Shown piece by piece: positions 50,570 to 62,978 of a stretch of 64,000 bases of DNA. Within the stretch, counting starts at the first letter, position 1. Each line of letters begins with the position of its first letter. Origin of the DNA: Echinostoma caproni (taxonomy: Eukaryota > Platyhelminthes > Trematoda > Plagiorchiida > Echinostomatidae). Below the pieces are notes generated by a model. It saw nothing but the letters and a program-made list of their open reading frames with translations. It ran no database searches and was not told the DNA's origin. The DNA lies in contig UZAN01039516.1 in the NCBI GenBank assembly GCA_900618425.1, positions 26,153-90,152 of the forward strand, given 5' to 3'. Position numbers and translations under genes: made by a program.

Positions 50570-51110
50570 ACATCGGACAAACTCTGGGATAGTCGTTCTA
50601 ATATATTTGTTTCCAGGTACAAGTTCTCCTTGCAAGCTGTTGATTAGGACTTGTCTACGTTCATTTCCCGTTTATTGTGCGCATCAGGTCCGTGTAATTG
50701 CGGTTCCGTGCCAGCGGACAAGTTCTGGAAACATTACCAATACAAAAATTAATTTCTGGAGTGAAAATGCATGACAGGAATTAATAACAATGCATACCGC
50801 CCAAATGACTTGGGATCATGTATGTGATACTGCAAAAACTAAATGGGATTTAAAACGGCAACTGGGAATTTTCCCTTCTGTATCTCAGACTACTGTATCC
50901 AAGATAAACGTGTGCCACCGTGACAGCAATACTGGAAACAATCGTGCGTGTTTCCGCTGTGAAAGTAAAAAAAACAGAGCGGATTATAGAAACTATCCAG
51001 TATTACCATCAGTGTGTTTCTTCTGCAACAAATTGGGCCACTTTGCTTGTGTGTGCCTCTTCGCATTCAATTTGTACTATTTGGCATTTAAAGAAGCCAT
51101 CTAACTGTAG
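50570..51110 (+). pseudogene. LTR-retrotransposon gag relic with zinc knuckle
   Basis: Three successive frames carry pieces of a gag-like protein. DLSTFISR (50648-50671) lies after an in-frame stop. MTWDHVCDTAKTKWDLKRQ follows in another frame (from about 50805). A nucleocapsid-like end completes it. The last zinc knuckle is intact as C-x2-C-x4-H-x4-C, with residues at 51015, 51024, 51039 and 51054. The one before it (C at 50949 and 50958) has lost its His and last Cys. Gag packages element RNA in cytoplasmic particles. Frameshifts and stops show that it is dead. No protease, RT or integrase motif follows before the LTR-like sequence at 51.5 kb, so pol is deleted. Ty3/gypsy (CsRn1-like) is my best guess from the style of the gag. 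Confidence 0.6.
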
Positions 51111-51419
51111 CACAAGTAATGTTGGATCTACACGCAGGTTTCAATCCAATTGCTTGAATGAGATTTCCCTTCGATCCGATGGAAAGGGGTCTANAGAGAA
51201 AAATTACATCATTTCTTCCATACGAGCCAGAGGTTGTGACCTTTCAGCAAAAACTTTACGAAAGCCGGTTAATATCCAGCGCACACCGAAGAACACTATT
51301 TGAACCTTGGATGCAATCCGTTTTCCAGAGGAGGATCTGGTCCTTCCCAGTCAAGTGAAACGTTTACCGCACATCACGTGATTGACCGTTGCGACCTGCC
51401 ACCACACGAAAGTACACAC

Positions 51420-51715
51420 GTCATTCGGACTTCGTTACAAGGTCGATCCACCTCAGCGAATCAAAGGTCAGTATTGATCTCTCCTCATTGAGTGGTTCGT
51501 TGTCTGCACATCGTAACGACGTACTCCTTTTGGTAACGCCAGTTTGTGCCCGCCTGCATGTCCGCGTGTTGACCCACTGCTTGCTCAACGGGCTACGGTC
51601 GGCTACATTTGCGTTTACATACTGCAAATATAGTAACTACCTAATTCACTGCTTGCTTACTTATTCACTTATACGGGATAAAATACCCCCTAAGTTTTTC
51701 TGCCTTCGTGCAATA
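51420..51715 (+). repeat. Probable LTR remnant, plus orientation
   Basis: About 51560-51675 aligns with the reverse complement of 55085-55200. Matches include CCACTGCTTGCTCA, GGGCTACGG, ACTGCAAATATAGTAACTAC and TTATTCACTTATA. It follows the gag relic in the same orientation, which suits a 3' LTR after an internal deletion. The outer limits are uncertain. Confidence 0.45.
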
Positions 51716-54700
51716 TAACGATTCCAACAGAAAGTATTGTGTTTATCAAGTGACTGATAATATCTCGAGTTATTTCAGGTTACTTTTAGAACAGTAAACA
51801 AATGAGTAACAAGCTAAACGGTTGCAACATCCAAGAAGACCCACGCTGTTGCGACATAATGTCGTCCATAGTTATCTGGACTACGGGATGGCGTGAATTA
51901 TGCATTAGATGAAGGTAACCAACTTATCTCAACAGTAGACGGTTATGCTAGCCGGAATCTGCCCCAAAGGTAGCTGAGGTAAATTCAAATTCAAAAACAA
52001 ATTTCCGCTTGCATCAGAGGTCGACTTTCTTGACACAAATAGAAAATGTTTGATCGCATTTGCGAAGGAAAGACAGGTGTTTGTACAAGCTATATCAATA
52101 ACTCAATATCTTTCTTCGTTTACCACTCATTGCAGACAAATTATATCAGTCTTTGTGCAACAGCTGGTTTGATCAAGAGAGAACTGCAGTAGAGATGAAA
52201 ATAATGCAAAAATTGCGAGGTTTTTTTGTGACACTCTCCCTGCTCTAGAATGTAAGATATGCATACGCAAATAACTGGTACCGGCATGCAAGCAACAAAT
52301 GGCCAGGGGCCGTTTGTTCTTTCGAGACAACCGCTCAACGCTGGATTTGAAAGTGAAGACGTTCAACAAGTTGCCTGCAATCATAAACTAATGGGTTACT
52401 AGACAAAAGTGGGAAAGTTTGTCAGAAATACTATTGCTTTATAAAAAAAATTGGCTACTTTGAAATGCGTTTTGTGAAATATCACTCTCGTCGAACGATT
52501 CTCCCAGTGGCGAGAGATGTTCCAGAAACTATTAGGAACCTGAATATTTCTCAGAATCTTCAGGAGTTTACTCAGAATTCCAGGGAAAGCTACAATCCTG
52601 AGAAGAATCATTATCTGGTAAATGAGAACAAGATTACATGCCAGACTATACAATCCCGTCATTGATGCAATATACATCGGTCTCACAGGCGAAATGAAGA
52701 CACTTCATTTCTTTTGACTGAGAAGACCTTTTGGGCAAACGATCATCGGAATGATCTGAACCAGTCATTGAAATTGATGTTATATAGTCATNNNNNATAT
52801 ACATATACATTTAGGAGTGGTGATCACTTGTATTACTCGCAGCAGTGATAGTTTGAGCCAAATGTTTCGCATGTTTCCTGAAATCTTTATTTTGTAACGT
52901 TTGTTTGAAACCCACTCTCGTGAGTTCACCAACTTATTCGTGCATACTCTTCGGATTGAAATCGAATGGTCACACCTCAACTGTNNNAAACAAAGAATTT
53001 ATGTTTCCATAGTGCATTTATATGATATATACACATTGTATTTTAAATCACATCTTAGTTATGCATTTGTTTGTGCAAGATTCCGGTACCACTTTTCAAT
53101 AATCCTACGGATGTTGCATGTTCTTTGTTAAACTGTATCCAAAGGCAGCCAATCAATCCACACACATAGAGATCCATTTATCGTGACCAAAAGGGTCATG
53201 ATATTGTGGTTGAAATCGTACCAAATCCATAATTGTTCCTACAATCAGTTGACGAGCAAATAGTACTCGATAGCTGGTCGATGCAAAATACGAATGGTGG
53301 CAAATCGCAACGGGTCGCTTTCCATGTTCAACCACCGATTTATGCTTCTATACTGACAGCTCACATCCAAACAGACACGCCAAGCTTGTGCGAACAACTC
53401 GGCTGACGGAAGCAGCAAATCCGATGACAAAACTATGTTCCGCATGATCTCACTCAAAAACACCATTTGCAGATAATTGGACAGAGTAACAGAACGATGG
53501 ACAGAGAAAAAATGGGTATATCCGATCCGAGTTAGAAACTTCCCTTCGACAATAGCCACACGCGCATCCCGGCTGACCAATTAATGATACTCCATTGGTG
53601 GGTGTTCTAGTATTCAAGTGTCAGAAACACATAGTTGTCCATAAAACAAGCGTGACATGAACTGCATTCAGCAAAAACCGTTTTTCGTCATTAAAAAGGG
53701 TTTTCTTCAACAAACTTGTTGATAAGACGTAAAGTAATTATAAATTTTTCGGTATAACTTTTAAAACGAGATGGGTCGCACGTATAAAAATTGTCACTGC
53801 GAGAAAGGCATGCAGAGTTTGGCACATGCTTTCGTTTTTCCGGAAAACCACAAATTGTGTTATATTTCGAGTACTTGGGATAATTTGTTTCAACGAAGGT
53901 GATAAAATATTAAAAACATAGAGGTTGAGCATACTGTGCTCGAATTCCCCAAAATCTCAACAGTTCATTGTTAAATGAATGCAACACTTTGATTACAGCT
54001 GTGAGTTAATGAATGCTGTTTTTGCTTCCTCTGCGCCTGTCAATCAAATCCGCGATAATCTGACAGCTGTGTTGCGTTGCATCACGAAAACGTCATCACA
54101 TTTCATCAAAACAAACGAAAGTTGGCCAAGCAGTTTGAGACGGTTACTGAGAACTCTTTCCTATGTAAATTAAAAACACCCTGATCCCGTTGGCCTAAAC
54201 TAACAGTTACTGGACTTAGAGGAAATACTATATTTTCTCCAAACACGTACAGCTGGCTTGTTGGGTATATCAAACGTTTTTCAAATGCTTTTCATGAATC
54301 TTAAAAACCGCAGAACAACGAAAGACGGCCGACGAGGTTAGATTAGCAATTTTGCTAATTTGATGGTAAGGAGATTTTTGAGGCTAGAATTCTCATCCTC
54401 GTGGATGCGGTAGAGTTTGACTCGACACAACACAACACATCAGAACACACAAATAAATGAATGTTTTGCTTTAGTTTCTCTCGTAACTGACCAGTTGCCG
54501 AAATTTGATAATGGGACACGAAATTAAGTAGCAGCAGTTTTTGTAATGCCTGATTATAAATCTATTTGTGTCAGTCTGTTTTCGATAGTATATTGATATG
54601 TTGTAAGGTGCACCTCTGTTAAATACATCAATCTATAAGAAAACGTGACCATAGTATTTGTATACTCAGAGTATTCATACTGAATCTCTCAGTCTGTGAA

Positions 54701-55059
54701 AATAGTTCAATCACTTTAACTTTCTACACGTAATTGTCTCTTCATAATCATTTTGATAAAGAAGAAAAGATTTATTTTCTGTATCATAGGATGAAAAATT
54801 GTTTCTCTTTATTCGGACCGTATTAGAAAAGCGTCATTGAAATTAACCCGATTGCGTGACTCCTTAAAAGAGCATTGCTATTTTATCGATGATAATCGAA
54901 TAGTATTGAAGAGCGAATGATAAGATCGATAAGAATGAGTTAACAGTAATGAAAAATCTGGGAAAGCCTTTTATTTCTTAAGGTTGACTGAATAGCATAA
55001 ATTGGGATATGATCTACTGATATACTTAGCGTGTCAAGAAGTTTTGGGCAAACATTGTG
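51716..55059. other. No recognisable gene; two tiny gaps
   Basis: N runs at 52792-52796 and 52985-52987 lie in AT-rich sequence with a short ATATAC tract. A 111-codon minus ORF (53245-53580) and an overlapping one (53153-53335) carry no domain known to me. An 8-bp-arm palindrome (ATTAGCAA-TT-TTGCTAAT) sits at 54342-54359, beside a weak tRNA-like relic (54356-54425). Confidence 0.5.
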
Positions 55060-55290
55060 AACATGAAACCTGTTGTGCCGCGTTTAAGTAGGTGAATAAA
55101 CACGCAGTTTACCAAGTAGTACGTTTATTGCAGTGAGCACACATGTACCCGGTCCCCGTAGGCCAGTGAGCAAGCAGGAGTAGGCAACACGTAGGAAAGC
55201 AGCCAGGCAGGTCAACAAACGGCTCAAGCGTCAACGACGTCCGAAAGCGGTCAAGTAGACATTCAAACAGCCAATAAAAAGTAATCAGTG
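55060..55290 (-). repeat. Solo-LTR-like sequence, minus orientation
   Basis: On the minus strand it reads CCTGCTTGCTCACTGGCCTA, then GGGTACATGTGTGCTCACTG, then CAATAAACGTACTAC and TTTATTCACCTACTT. An AATAAA polyadenylation-type signal sits where an LTR R region would be. It matches the LTR remnant at 51.5 kb in the same order. No internal element sequence is seen on either side, so it may be a solo LTR. The boundaries are approximate. Confidence 0.5.
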
Positions 55291-55394
55291 TTTTGCAGTT
55301 CAATACCTACATCTGATTTGCTAGAGTCGATCGATATTGTGATAGATTTAGTCTGTGAGATATGTGCATGCGTACATGATGGCAGGAAGCATCT

Positions 55395-55426
55395 GTCAAT
55401 CAATCTATTAATCAATCAATCAATCC
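55395..55426. repeat. (TCAA)n-type tetranucleotide microsatellite
   Basis: TCAATCAATC repeats with one interruption (TATTAATC). Confidence 0.85.
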
Positions 55427-58400
55427 GACCGCAGGCATGCATGACAAACGTATACCTCATTTTTGGCCATAAAATCACCTCCACTTTCACAATAAGTAAG
55501 GAATAGTTATTTTACAGAAGAAAAAGAACAAGAAACTGAACACAGAAATGGATGTTCGTTTAGGAATGTGAGAAACAGGTTCCAGTCAACTGTGGGTCCC
55601 AACATCACCTTCCCTTTTCCCAAATAAACCAGAAAGAGATTTCACAGATAAAACGAAAAAGGAATACAACTATGGGTACTAGCCTGACCATGGCCATGTC
55701 TTGCGGTTCCGAGCGCAACTCCGATACATATGCATGCAAAATTGAATTCTGACTGCTTTTCTTAGTGTCGTCTAGATGTTTGAACGCTAGGATAATCCGC
55801 TTGTATTGATAGGAGGAAGGGTTTGATAGTTGAAGATTGATAACCCACACGTCTTTCTTTGGAATTAATCACTGAGCCATCTGTCAATTTACTTGCACTT
55901 GGTCTGCAAAAATTCTTGTTTTTCATGAATGATATAGTTCTTTGCTTCTCCTTCTCGTCCTTTGTTTTTAAAATCCTTTCATATTGACTGACTTTGACTT
56001 GTTTAAATTTATAACGGTTTGAAGCATGGCATTCGCGTTGTCTCTCAAGTTCTGGTTTCTCAGTCTGGACTAACGGAATCAGTGCATTTAGTTTTGTATC
56101 GATTTGGGTGCTAGGTTATAAAACAGACAACGGATGCTGAATAGTTTCCTGGTGAGACGTTTGATATGTGCTTTTCTACACAATGGAAGACGGAAGGCGT
56201 CTCGAAATCACTCGAATCAGTGTTCCGTACATCATCAGCATTTTTAAAAGGTAAGTTTGATGAACAAGGAGCGTTATGTTATCCGGGGTACAGATGCATT
56301 TTCGCTTTGCCTCAGTACCTTTATAACACATTTACCACATCCTTTATGGATTCGTATTGCAGTTTAAGTGCTTCTAAAAATAGCCTGCCTTCAGTACCAA
56401 GAGATTCAAACACATCAATTTACCAAAGAACTTATCAATAAGCTTAAGTTTGAGAGTGAATGCTGAAGAAGATGTAAGGAAATCCACGAATGTAGTTTTC
56501 CATGAGATCCACGGTTTAAGGGGATGATATGTCAGCAGGATCATTCCGGAATTGGAGAACTGTACTCTACAAACCGAGCATTTCCCAAATAAATGCAGTC
56601 GTAAGTAGTAGACAACTTCGAGCCCGGTGACGTGTTCGTTCTGATGAAATATCATTAAACCCAAAGTCGTTTTTGAACAAGATATAATTGAAACTCACAT
56701 ATTTCTTATTCATTTTTTGGTATATCTTAGGAAGATAGCTTTAATTTTGAAAAAAATCGCACTTCTCCGCATTTAAGAATGCAAGGAAGGTTGTTGAATT
56801 GACCGGTTCTTGATGACCGACTCTAAACCAACGTTATTTGGATTCATGTTCTTCATCAAGAACTAGGGTGTTAACTACAGCGAACGTCTAACTGTCCTCA
56901 GACTACAAACGAACGTGTACTCTAGACTAGTGATTAATGCACGGATAGAAATGCTTTGTATATTTGTTATGTTTGTAACCTCTTCATTGACTCCTAAATC
57001 AGCATGTAGAGGATGAACGACTTCCATATATCCAACAACTGTTCGTCGTTATTCCTGATGTTGCTGATACAAATAATATGGTAACTGAAACGATTTCTGA
57101 ATTCGATCGATTGTTATTAGTAAGTAGCCGTGTGAATAGACTGAGAATATGTAAAAGCACATTTTGCTAGGTGGCTTGAAAATGTGTCTTAAGATCAGTA
57201 GACCTATTTTTATTATTTCATTATGGGTCGTTAAGTAATTCAGTAACGGAACGTGAGTGACTTAAATGAGTTGCAATCGCCACAGCAAAATCCTGGGATC
57301 CAAATCAAACAGCCTACGGTCAACTGAGAGGGAGAGTTTACGCAGTGAAATTGACTGCATTTATGTTTGATACTGTTACCATTGCCCGTAGGATCACTTA
57401 GGACTGTGGGAAATAATTTCAGCTTTTTTATCCTAATTGGTCACCGTGGGTGATGGCCCCAACTGCATACCAACTGCATACACTACAACGTGGAGTGCGA
57501 AAGCCAAGCGTGGAACGTTTAGGTAATTATACCGGATCCACAAATGTTATTTTTGTATGACTGATCAATAACAGAACGAAACAACGGTGGGAACCTACAA
57601 ACGACATGTTTGGCAAAAATTAGGTAAATCTAAGCAGAAATAATGGCAATGGTTATCAAAATATTTGAACGAAGCATTTCATTACAGAGAGAAGGAGTTT
57701 ATTATACCAAATCACTGAAATACCTCTACATTACATTTGGAAGCTCAGCTTTGTTCAGTTGAAATAAAGTCCAGTAATTTATTTCGGGAAACGGAAAATC
57801 CACTTGGTGAAGAAAAGCGTGACAATACTAAAGAAATCCTCGACAGTTTTCGCACTGGAACTCATTTTCAATAATAAGAAGAGAAATAATTTCATGGGCA
57901 TCCTAGACAAATTGAAAATCATTAATGTCAGAAAATTTGAAATAAAAAATTTCGCAAATATCCCCAATAATTTATCACAATGTGGAAAAAGGGAATGTTG
58001 ATATGGTAGGTAAACAAATGTGGTTTACTGATAGGGCGAACAGGCGATGTCGGCATCCTGAAAAACGAGCATGTAAAGAACGAGCTAAGTCTAAGCGAGA
58101 TTTATCAGCAAAGGGAATTCAACGTCTGATAAAGGTTTAATTATGACTAACTTGTGATGAATTAGTTGATATGTTAGTGGATTAGCCATGAAAGCAATTT
58201 AGGAGAACACTACAGAATAGTTGAAAAAAAGCTTTGGTTACGCTGGAAAAGCGGCGTTTGGCCTGCGCGTATCCAAGATCATTTTACGAATATCAGTTTG
58301 AAAGCAGTGATTCGATCCGTTTTATCTACAGAAAGCTGCTCCGGATTTGGACTAATTGCTAGTTTACAAAATAAACAGAAAGGAATTTTCAAAGAAAGTT

Positions 58401-59429
58401 CAGGAGTTTTCAAAGTGCTTTGAACATTTGAGAAAATGCAAGGAGAACTCAGAATCCATGGAACAGTCTTCAATATGTGTAAGAATAACTCGAATGGTAT
58501 TGATTTCACACGGATAAAGACAAGGTAGAAGCGATCAGGATAGCAAACCGGGGAATCAATGAAATTATTCGTGAATAAGAATAAAGTGCTACTCCTCCTG
58601 GGGAACTCCATATTCACGCTTCTCTTTGCTTACTGAGCGTGTTGGTGTGTGAACAATCATACACTGAGTGCCAGTTGAAAAATGTTCGCTGAGCTATATA
58701 AGTAAGTAACCAAGGTATGCAAAATTTGAAGCATGGAGAGGATGAGGAAAATAGAATCACAAGTAGATGTTGATAGACTGTCAAGAAAGGCAGAACGCAT
58801 GGACCAGAAAAATTATGGAGGTATTTTCCAATAAAAAGAAGTAAAAGGATTTAGCACATTCAGTGCACTTCTCCGTTGTATAGAAGTTAAATTGATACTT
58901 ATCACTGTGAGAATAAGTAAATTACTCTAGACTTTGAAGGATTGCCCGTCGAGCTACACCAACGCCCGACAGCAATAATGAAGGAAAAATTCAAAGGGTC
59001 AAGACGTGATGGCTTATTTACTGTTTGAGTATATTTTATACAGCTTATTGATGGGTACAGAACAGCATTGGTGAAAAAGAATACGATGATAAAAAATTAT
59101 TTTGCACGGCATTTGGTAGTTGCTAAACATCCTTAACTTCAAACCTGAAAACAGAACTATGGTGGTCGTCTTAGAGACATGGAAATCTCCGGAGCATGAC
59201 ACATCAGTCCATCTATATATAAGTAAACCACAAATGTTGGCTTCGGGAAAGTTGTAAACATATGTCTAGTAAAAAGTGAAGCTCAAGCTAATGAGAAAAA
59301 AATAAGCAGAATGCGAGACAATCAAACGGCCCGTGGGTGATTGCAAGAACCATTACCATCACGTTGAAATTATCAAAATTACAATCTCATCATATTGTTA
59401 GGGTAAATCCATAGACACCACTACCAATG
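55427..59429. other. About 4 kb without recognisable genes
   Basis: Anonymous ORFs only: plus 56166-56441, minus 56374-56664, minus 58279-58617 (112 codons). A perfect donor-like string AAAAG|GTAAGT occurs at 56247-56256 inside the first of these, without a convincing matching acceptor. Confidence 0.5.
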
Positions 59430-59815
59430 TATTTATCTTATCAGGCAGGTTTCAATCCTGAAGAATTCAGCAATTCCCGATTTGGTTCACCCACACGAAT
59501 TAATACCCCTGCCGCACGCCGACCCTGGTGTAGCATGACCAATACAATAGTTTCAGATGAGACGGAAATGTTTGTGATGACCGACAAACGGCACTGGACA
59601 GTTGTTTCGTTCATTTGGTATTCCTTACCAATGTGTACTTGTTGTGTCCTTGTCAGGACTCGAACCACGAACATTCGAATAGGGACATAAAACCCTTACC
59701 CTTGAGCTGTACGGTCGACGGCCATCAGCTTGTGCGACAGGCTCAATCAATTTGGCTTATCACACTTGGATTAGCCCATTTGTTCAGAGGCATTAGGCAC
59801 TCTTGATGGTCGAAA
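59430..59815 (-). repeat. SINE-B copy 2, minus orientation
   Basis: The body (GACGGAAATGTTTGTGATGA, CACTGGACAGTTGTTTCGTT) and the head match copy 1 at 2.5 kb. The minus-strand box B is GGTTCGAGTCC (plus 59656-59666) and box A reads TACAGCTCAAGGGTAAG (plus about 59695-59711). The segment after the head (GGATTAGCCCATTTGTTCAG, then AGGCATTAGGCACTC, 59771-59805) matches sequence before the body in copy 1. The overlapping ORFs at 59427-59690 and 59441-59674 are by-products. Confidence 0.8.
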
Positions 59816-59874
59816 CGATCGAATAGACTATTCCAATATTGATACAATAATTTGTTTAGTGCTTACAGACAAAC

Positions 59875-60000
59875 GCACTGTGTATCGTGCGTCAATCATA
59901 GAGCTCAGCAGAATGCTGTCCACTCTAAAACAAAATATTTGCTGTTCGAGTCCCAGTAGGGACATTTTGTACCTCCAGTTTGGAGGTGCCAACACAGTTG
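59875..60000 (+). repeat. SINE-B copy 2', plus orientation, with tRNA-like head
   Basis: Box A is TAGAGCTCAGCAGAATGC (59899-59916). Box B is TGTTCGAGTCC (59943-59953), a near-perfect match to the consensus. AGGGACATTTTGTACC then follows like the start of the SINE-B body in copy 3'. A perfect hairpin, ACCTCCA-GTT-TGGAGGT, sits at 59971-59987. It lies about 60 bp from copy 2, in the opposite orientation. No 7-bp acceptor stem forms, so it is not a functional tRNA gene. Confidence 0.6.
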
Positions 60001-62978
60001 CAGGAACAGTTGAAAGCCTCTGGATGATGAAAGCTTAAAAAACTTCCATTTACTTCCTCTGTGGTTGTTTCATATTTGGATTAGTATTGGTACAGTGAAT
60101 AATTTAATATCAATCATCCTATGGTAAACATTCGTGTTTGCTCTGATGTAAGGAGGTATACCCTACAAAAGCTCCGATAATTCTGGGGTTTGTTGCAATC
60201 AAATGATCATCTATAGTCCAAGCCAATTCGAAACATGCGTTATTGAATACGTTGGTGAATTAAAGCAAATCTGATATATGCTCTTGAAATCAAACGTTTT
60301 GCATATTGGGATAGTCAGTTTAAATGGGAATCGATTCGAGACAGCAAAACCAGATTAAGCATTTGGTGGGAATTAGGGCGGATTAAATGATTCAGTCAAA
60401 AGATAACGAAAACCTATTAAAGCCCACCTCAAGCAGAACGGTTTGAACACTTCATGAGAAACAGCGAATTTTGCCTTCTCTTTTGAAAGCTCCACCTAAT
60501 GCAAAGAGACGTATGAAAATGAAAATCTTGGGCAAAACAATTATTATTGATATTATTGCATTATTTGAGCCTTTTATCGAATGGGGTAAGATCCTAATAG
60601 TTGTGCAATGTTATCATCCATCGAAAGGAACTCTTACCCAGAAAAAACCGATGGATATAAATTTTAAACCGAGAGAAGCCAAAACACTTGACAATACGCT
60701 AGGTTTCCCATATATAATGATGACTGCATATCTGAATAAATAATTTCTCCTCATGAATTGTTCACTTCTAGACCGCGGTTTAATTTCAGCATCTGTAACG
60801 TTTATTGCTTATCAACAAATTGGATAACTATGCTAGGAATCAGTTTATTGTTTATTGTTTATTGTTTATTATTGCCCCTGAATGTTTTGTCTTTTAGAAT
60901 TTCACCTTGTACTCTTTGATCAATACAGTCACATTCATTTGTCTATTTTGGTTGCATAAAATGTTTCCGTGAAATAGGCGTTGTTCTCTACATTAAAAAA
61001 ATTATCTCCCCTTGATTCACTGCTCCCGGTCATGAAATACTTCAAACTCACCAGTGGCTTTTGAAGAATCCGCCCAGGAAAGATACTGCTAGTTCCGGCA
61101 TTATTCATATTTTAGCCAAAGTCCGTTTAAATGCTGCTAATTCTTTGATGGTCCAAGAAAAAATCGGATCAAGGGAATACAAAAGACACAGCTAGAAATT
61201 TACAAATCTATTCGGCCCGCAGGAAGCATTGTGCATGTGGCTCGGTGATGAACGGGACAGTGTACGAATGACATTCGCGTAACTGTAGTGCAAGCACAAA
61301 CTGTCAGATGAGCTCATTCCAATCATGATTGATGCTGCACAGTCGCCGACCTATCAGCTAAACCTCAGTCGTTCTCATAGGAGAACGACTGTTCTAGAAA
61401 CTTTTCTGTTAACTATGGTAGCTAGTTTGTCCGAATTGTAGCAAGGAGGGAAATTTGAACATTCCATGTCCTCACTGATAGGAGTTTGATTACTCTTAGC
61501 AGGATCAGGCAGCAACAGGAAGGACATTTTTGCTCGCAAATTAGAAGCAATTTTCAGTTAATTATATTTATTCACACAACCAACGCGAGTTCAGCTACAT
61601 AACCTCAGCGACGGGTAAAATACTTTATACGTGGGAGTTGTTGTTTGATGCAAACCCTTGTGTTCCTCTCTGAATTCCCGTTTCCATACTTATACTCCGT
61701 CACTAAGTCGCAGCCCAATCTCGAAGAACACATTTGCCAACAAGTTTTTTTCTTTGGGCGAGATCGTCATGATAAATCTGTGGGCTTGTTGGCAGATACC
61801 TCTACAAGTATGGTGAATTGTGGATGTAAACAGTCAACCATACTGTACTCAATTCATAGTCTGACGGGTCGGATTGCGAAAATGAGCTGCGCCATAAATG
61901 TCAAACATATTGTGGGTCGTGATGATCACGTTCTGTCTGATAGAACAAATCGTAACTGTGGTGTGTAATAGATACTTGCTAATCTACATTTTGTCAATAG
62001 AACAACTCATTCAAATTTATGCTATTCTCGTTGATGTTCTTATCTCTAAATAAAGCGTAAGAATATAGCTAGATTGCATCAGGTGAAAACCCTAGTGTCT
62101 GCATCTGCGTCCACATTCAGTCCTTAGCAACCCGTTCAAATAGTGCTATCAAAGCGTGAATATTGCAACCTTCATGAACTGTCAGATGTTCGATAACCTG
62201 AAATATATATTGCTCGTGGATTTTTATGTAATTTAAAATGTCTTCCAAAGAATCTTTTTGAAAAGATACACGAGTTTTGGGAAACGTCACTCCGTTTTTA
62301 AAACAGGTTGTTTATCATCTTTGTATGCGCATGCTGCTCTGTAGAAGATTGATAGGGTCATGCGGTAAAATAGTTGTGTATGCAAGACATAATACTAGTC
62401 TGTAAATGCGCAAAATCGAAAAACGTTGACCTTGATTATTTGTAAAGTGTCTCTGTTGGATGAATGCGTTACAGCTAGAAAGGGAACCTTGAAAGTTGTT
62501 CCATTTCATGGTGACTAAAATCATCATCATAAAAAATAATACACTGACGGAAAACGTTTTTATTCTAACCATAATTTAATTGAAACAACCTTTGCAAGCA
62601 TTGTGCCTGACATGATGGGACACAATACCCGTTCCGACTATCATCAATCTTTGACCCATTCGCCGATTGTGTGATGTCACACCGGAAATGTACAATTAGT
62701 CCATGTGGGAGCACACATGTGCACATCCTGAGCGTTTTGGATACATTTTAGACAGAAAACAATTAATACACGTGGAATAGAAATCCGGTGGACAACCAAT
62801 GGGATTCAGCAGCCCCGCATACCACTAAACAGCCAATCACGCTGTCTGAACATATGCATAGAACTCGATCTTTCCAAGTCTATTCGAAATTCCCAACTGC
62901 GTGCCCATGCACGATCTAATGAGTGATTAGAATTGCCCGAAACCAAATAACTGCCATTCCCGGTAAAACACTTCAACA
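60001..62978. other. No recognisable gene; upstream flank of the GPCR
   Basis: ORFs at 60471-60743 and 61645-61968 carry no recognised domain. A CCAAT string at 62831-62835 lies about 145 bp before the GPCR start codon, but no TATA box or start site can be assigned with confidence. Confidence 0.5.
60844..60870. repeat. Heptamer tandem repeat (TTTATTG)3.9
   Basis: Three perfect copies and six bases of a fourth. Confidence 0.9.

Noticed and set aside
53153..53580. Two overlapping minus-strand ORFs (111 and 60 codons) that look mildly protein-like
   Set aside because: They are in different frames, no motif was recognised and there is no clear splice pattern.
56166..56441. ORF containing a perfect AAAAG|GTAAGT donor
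   Set aside because: A single 8-mer donor is expected about once per 64 kb per strand; no matching acceptor or domain.
59888..59990. Functional tRNA gene
   Set aside because: Box A and B are good but there is no acceptor stem, and the downstream sequence continues as SINE-B body.
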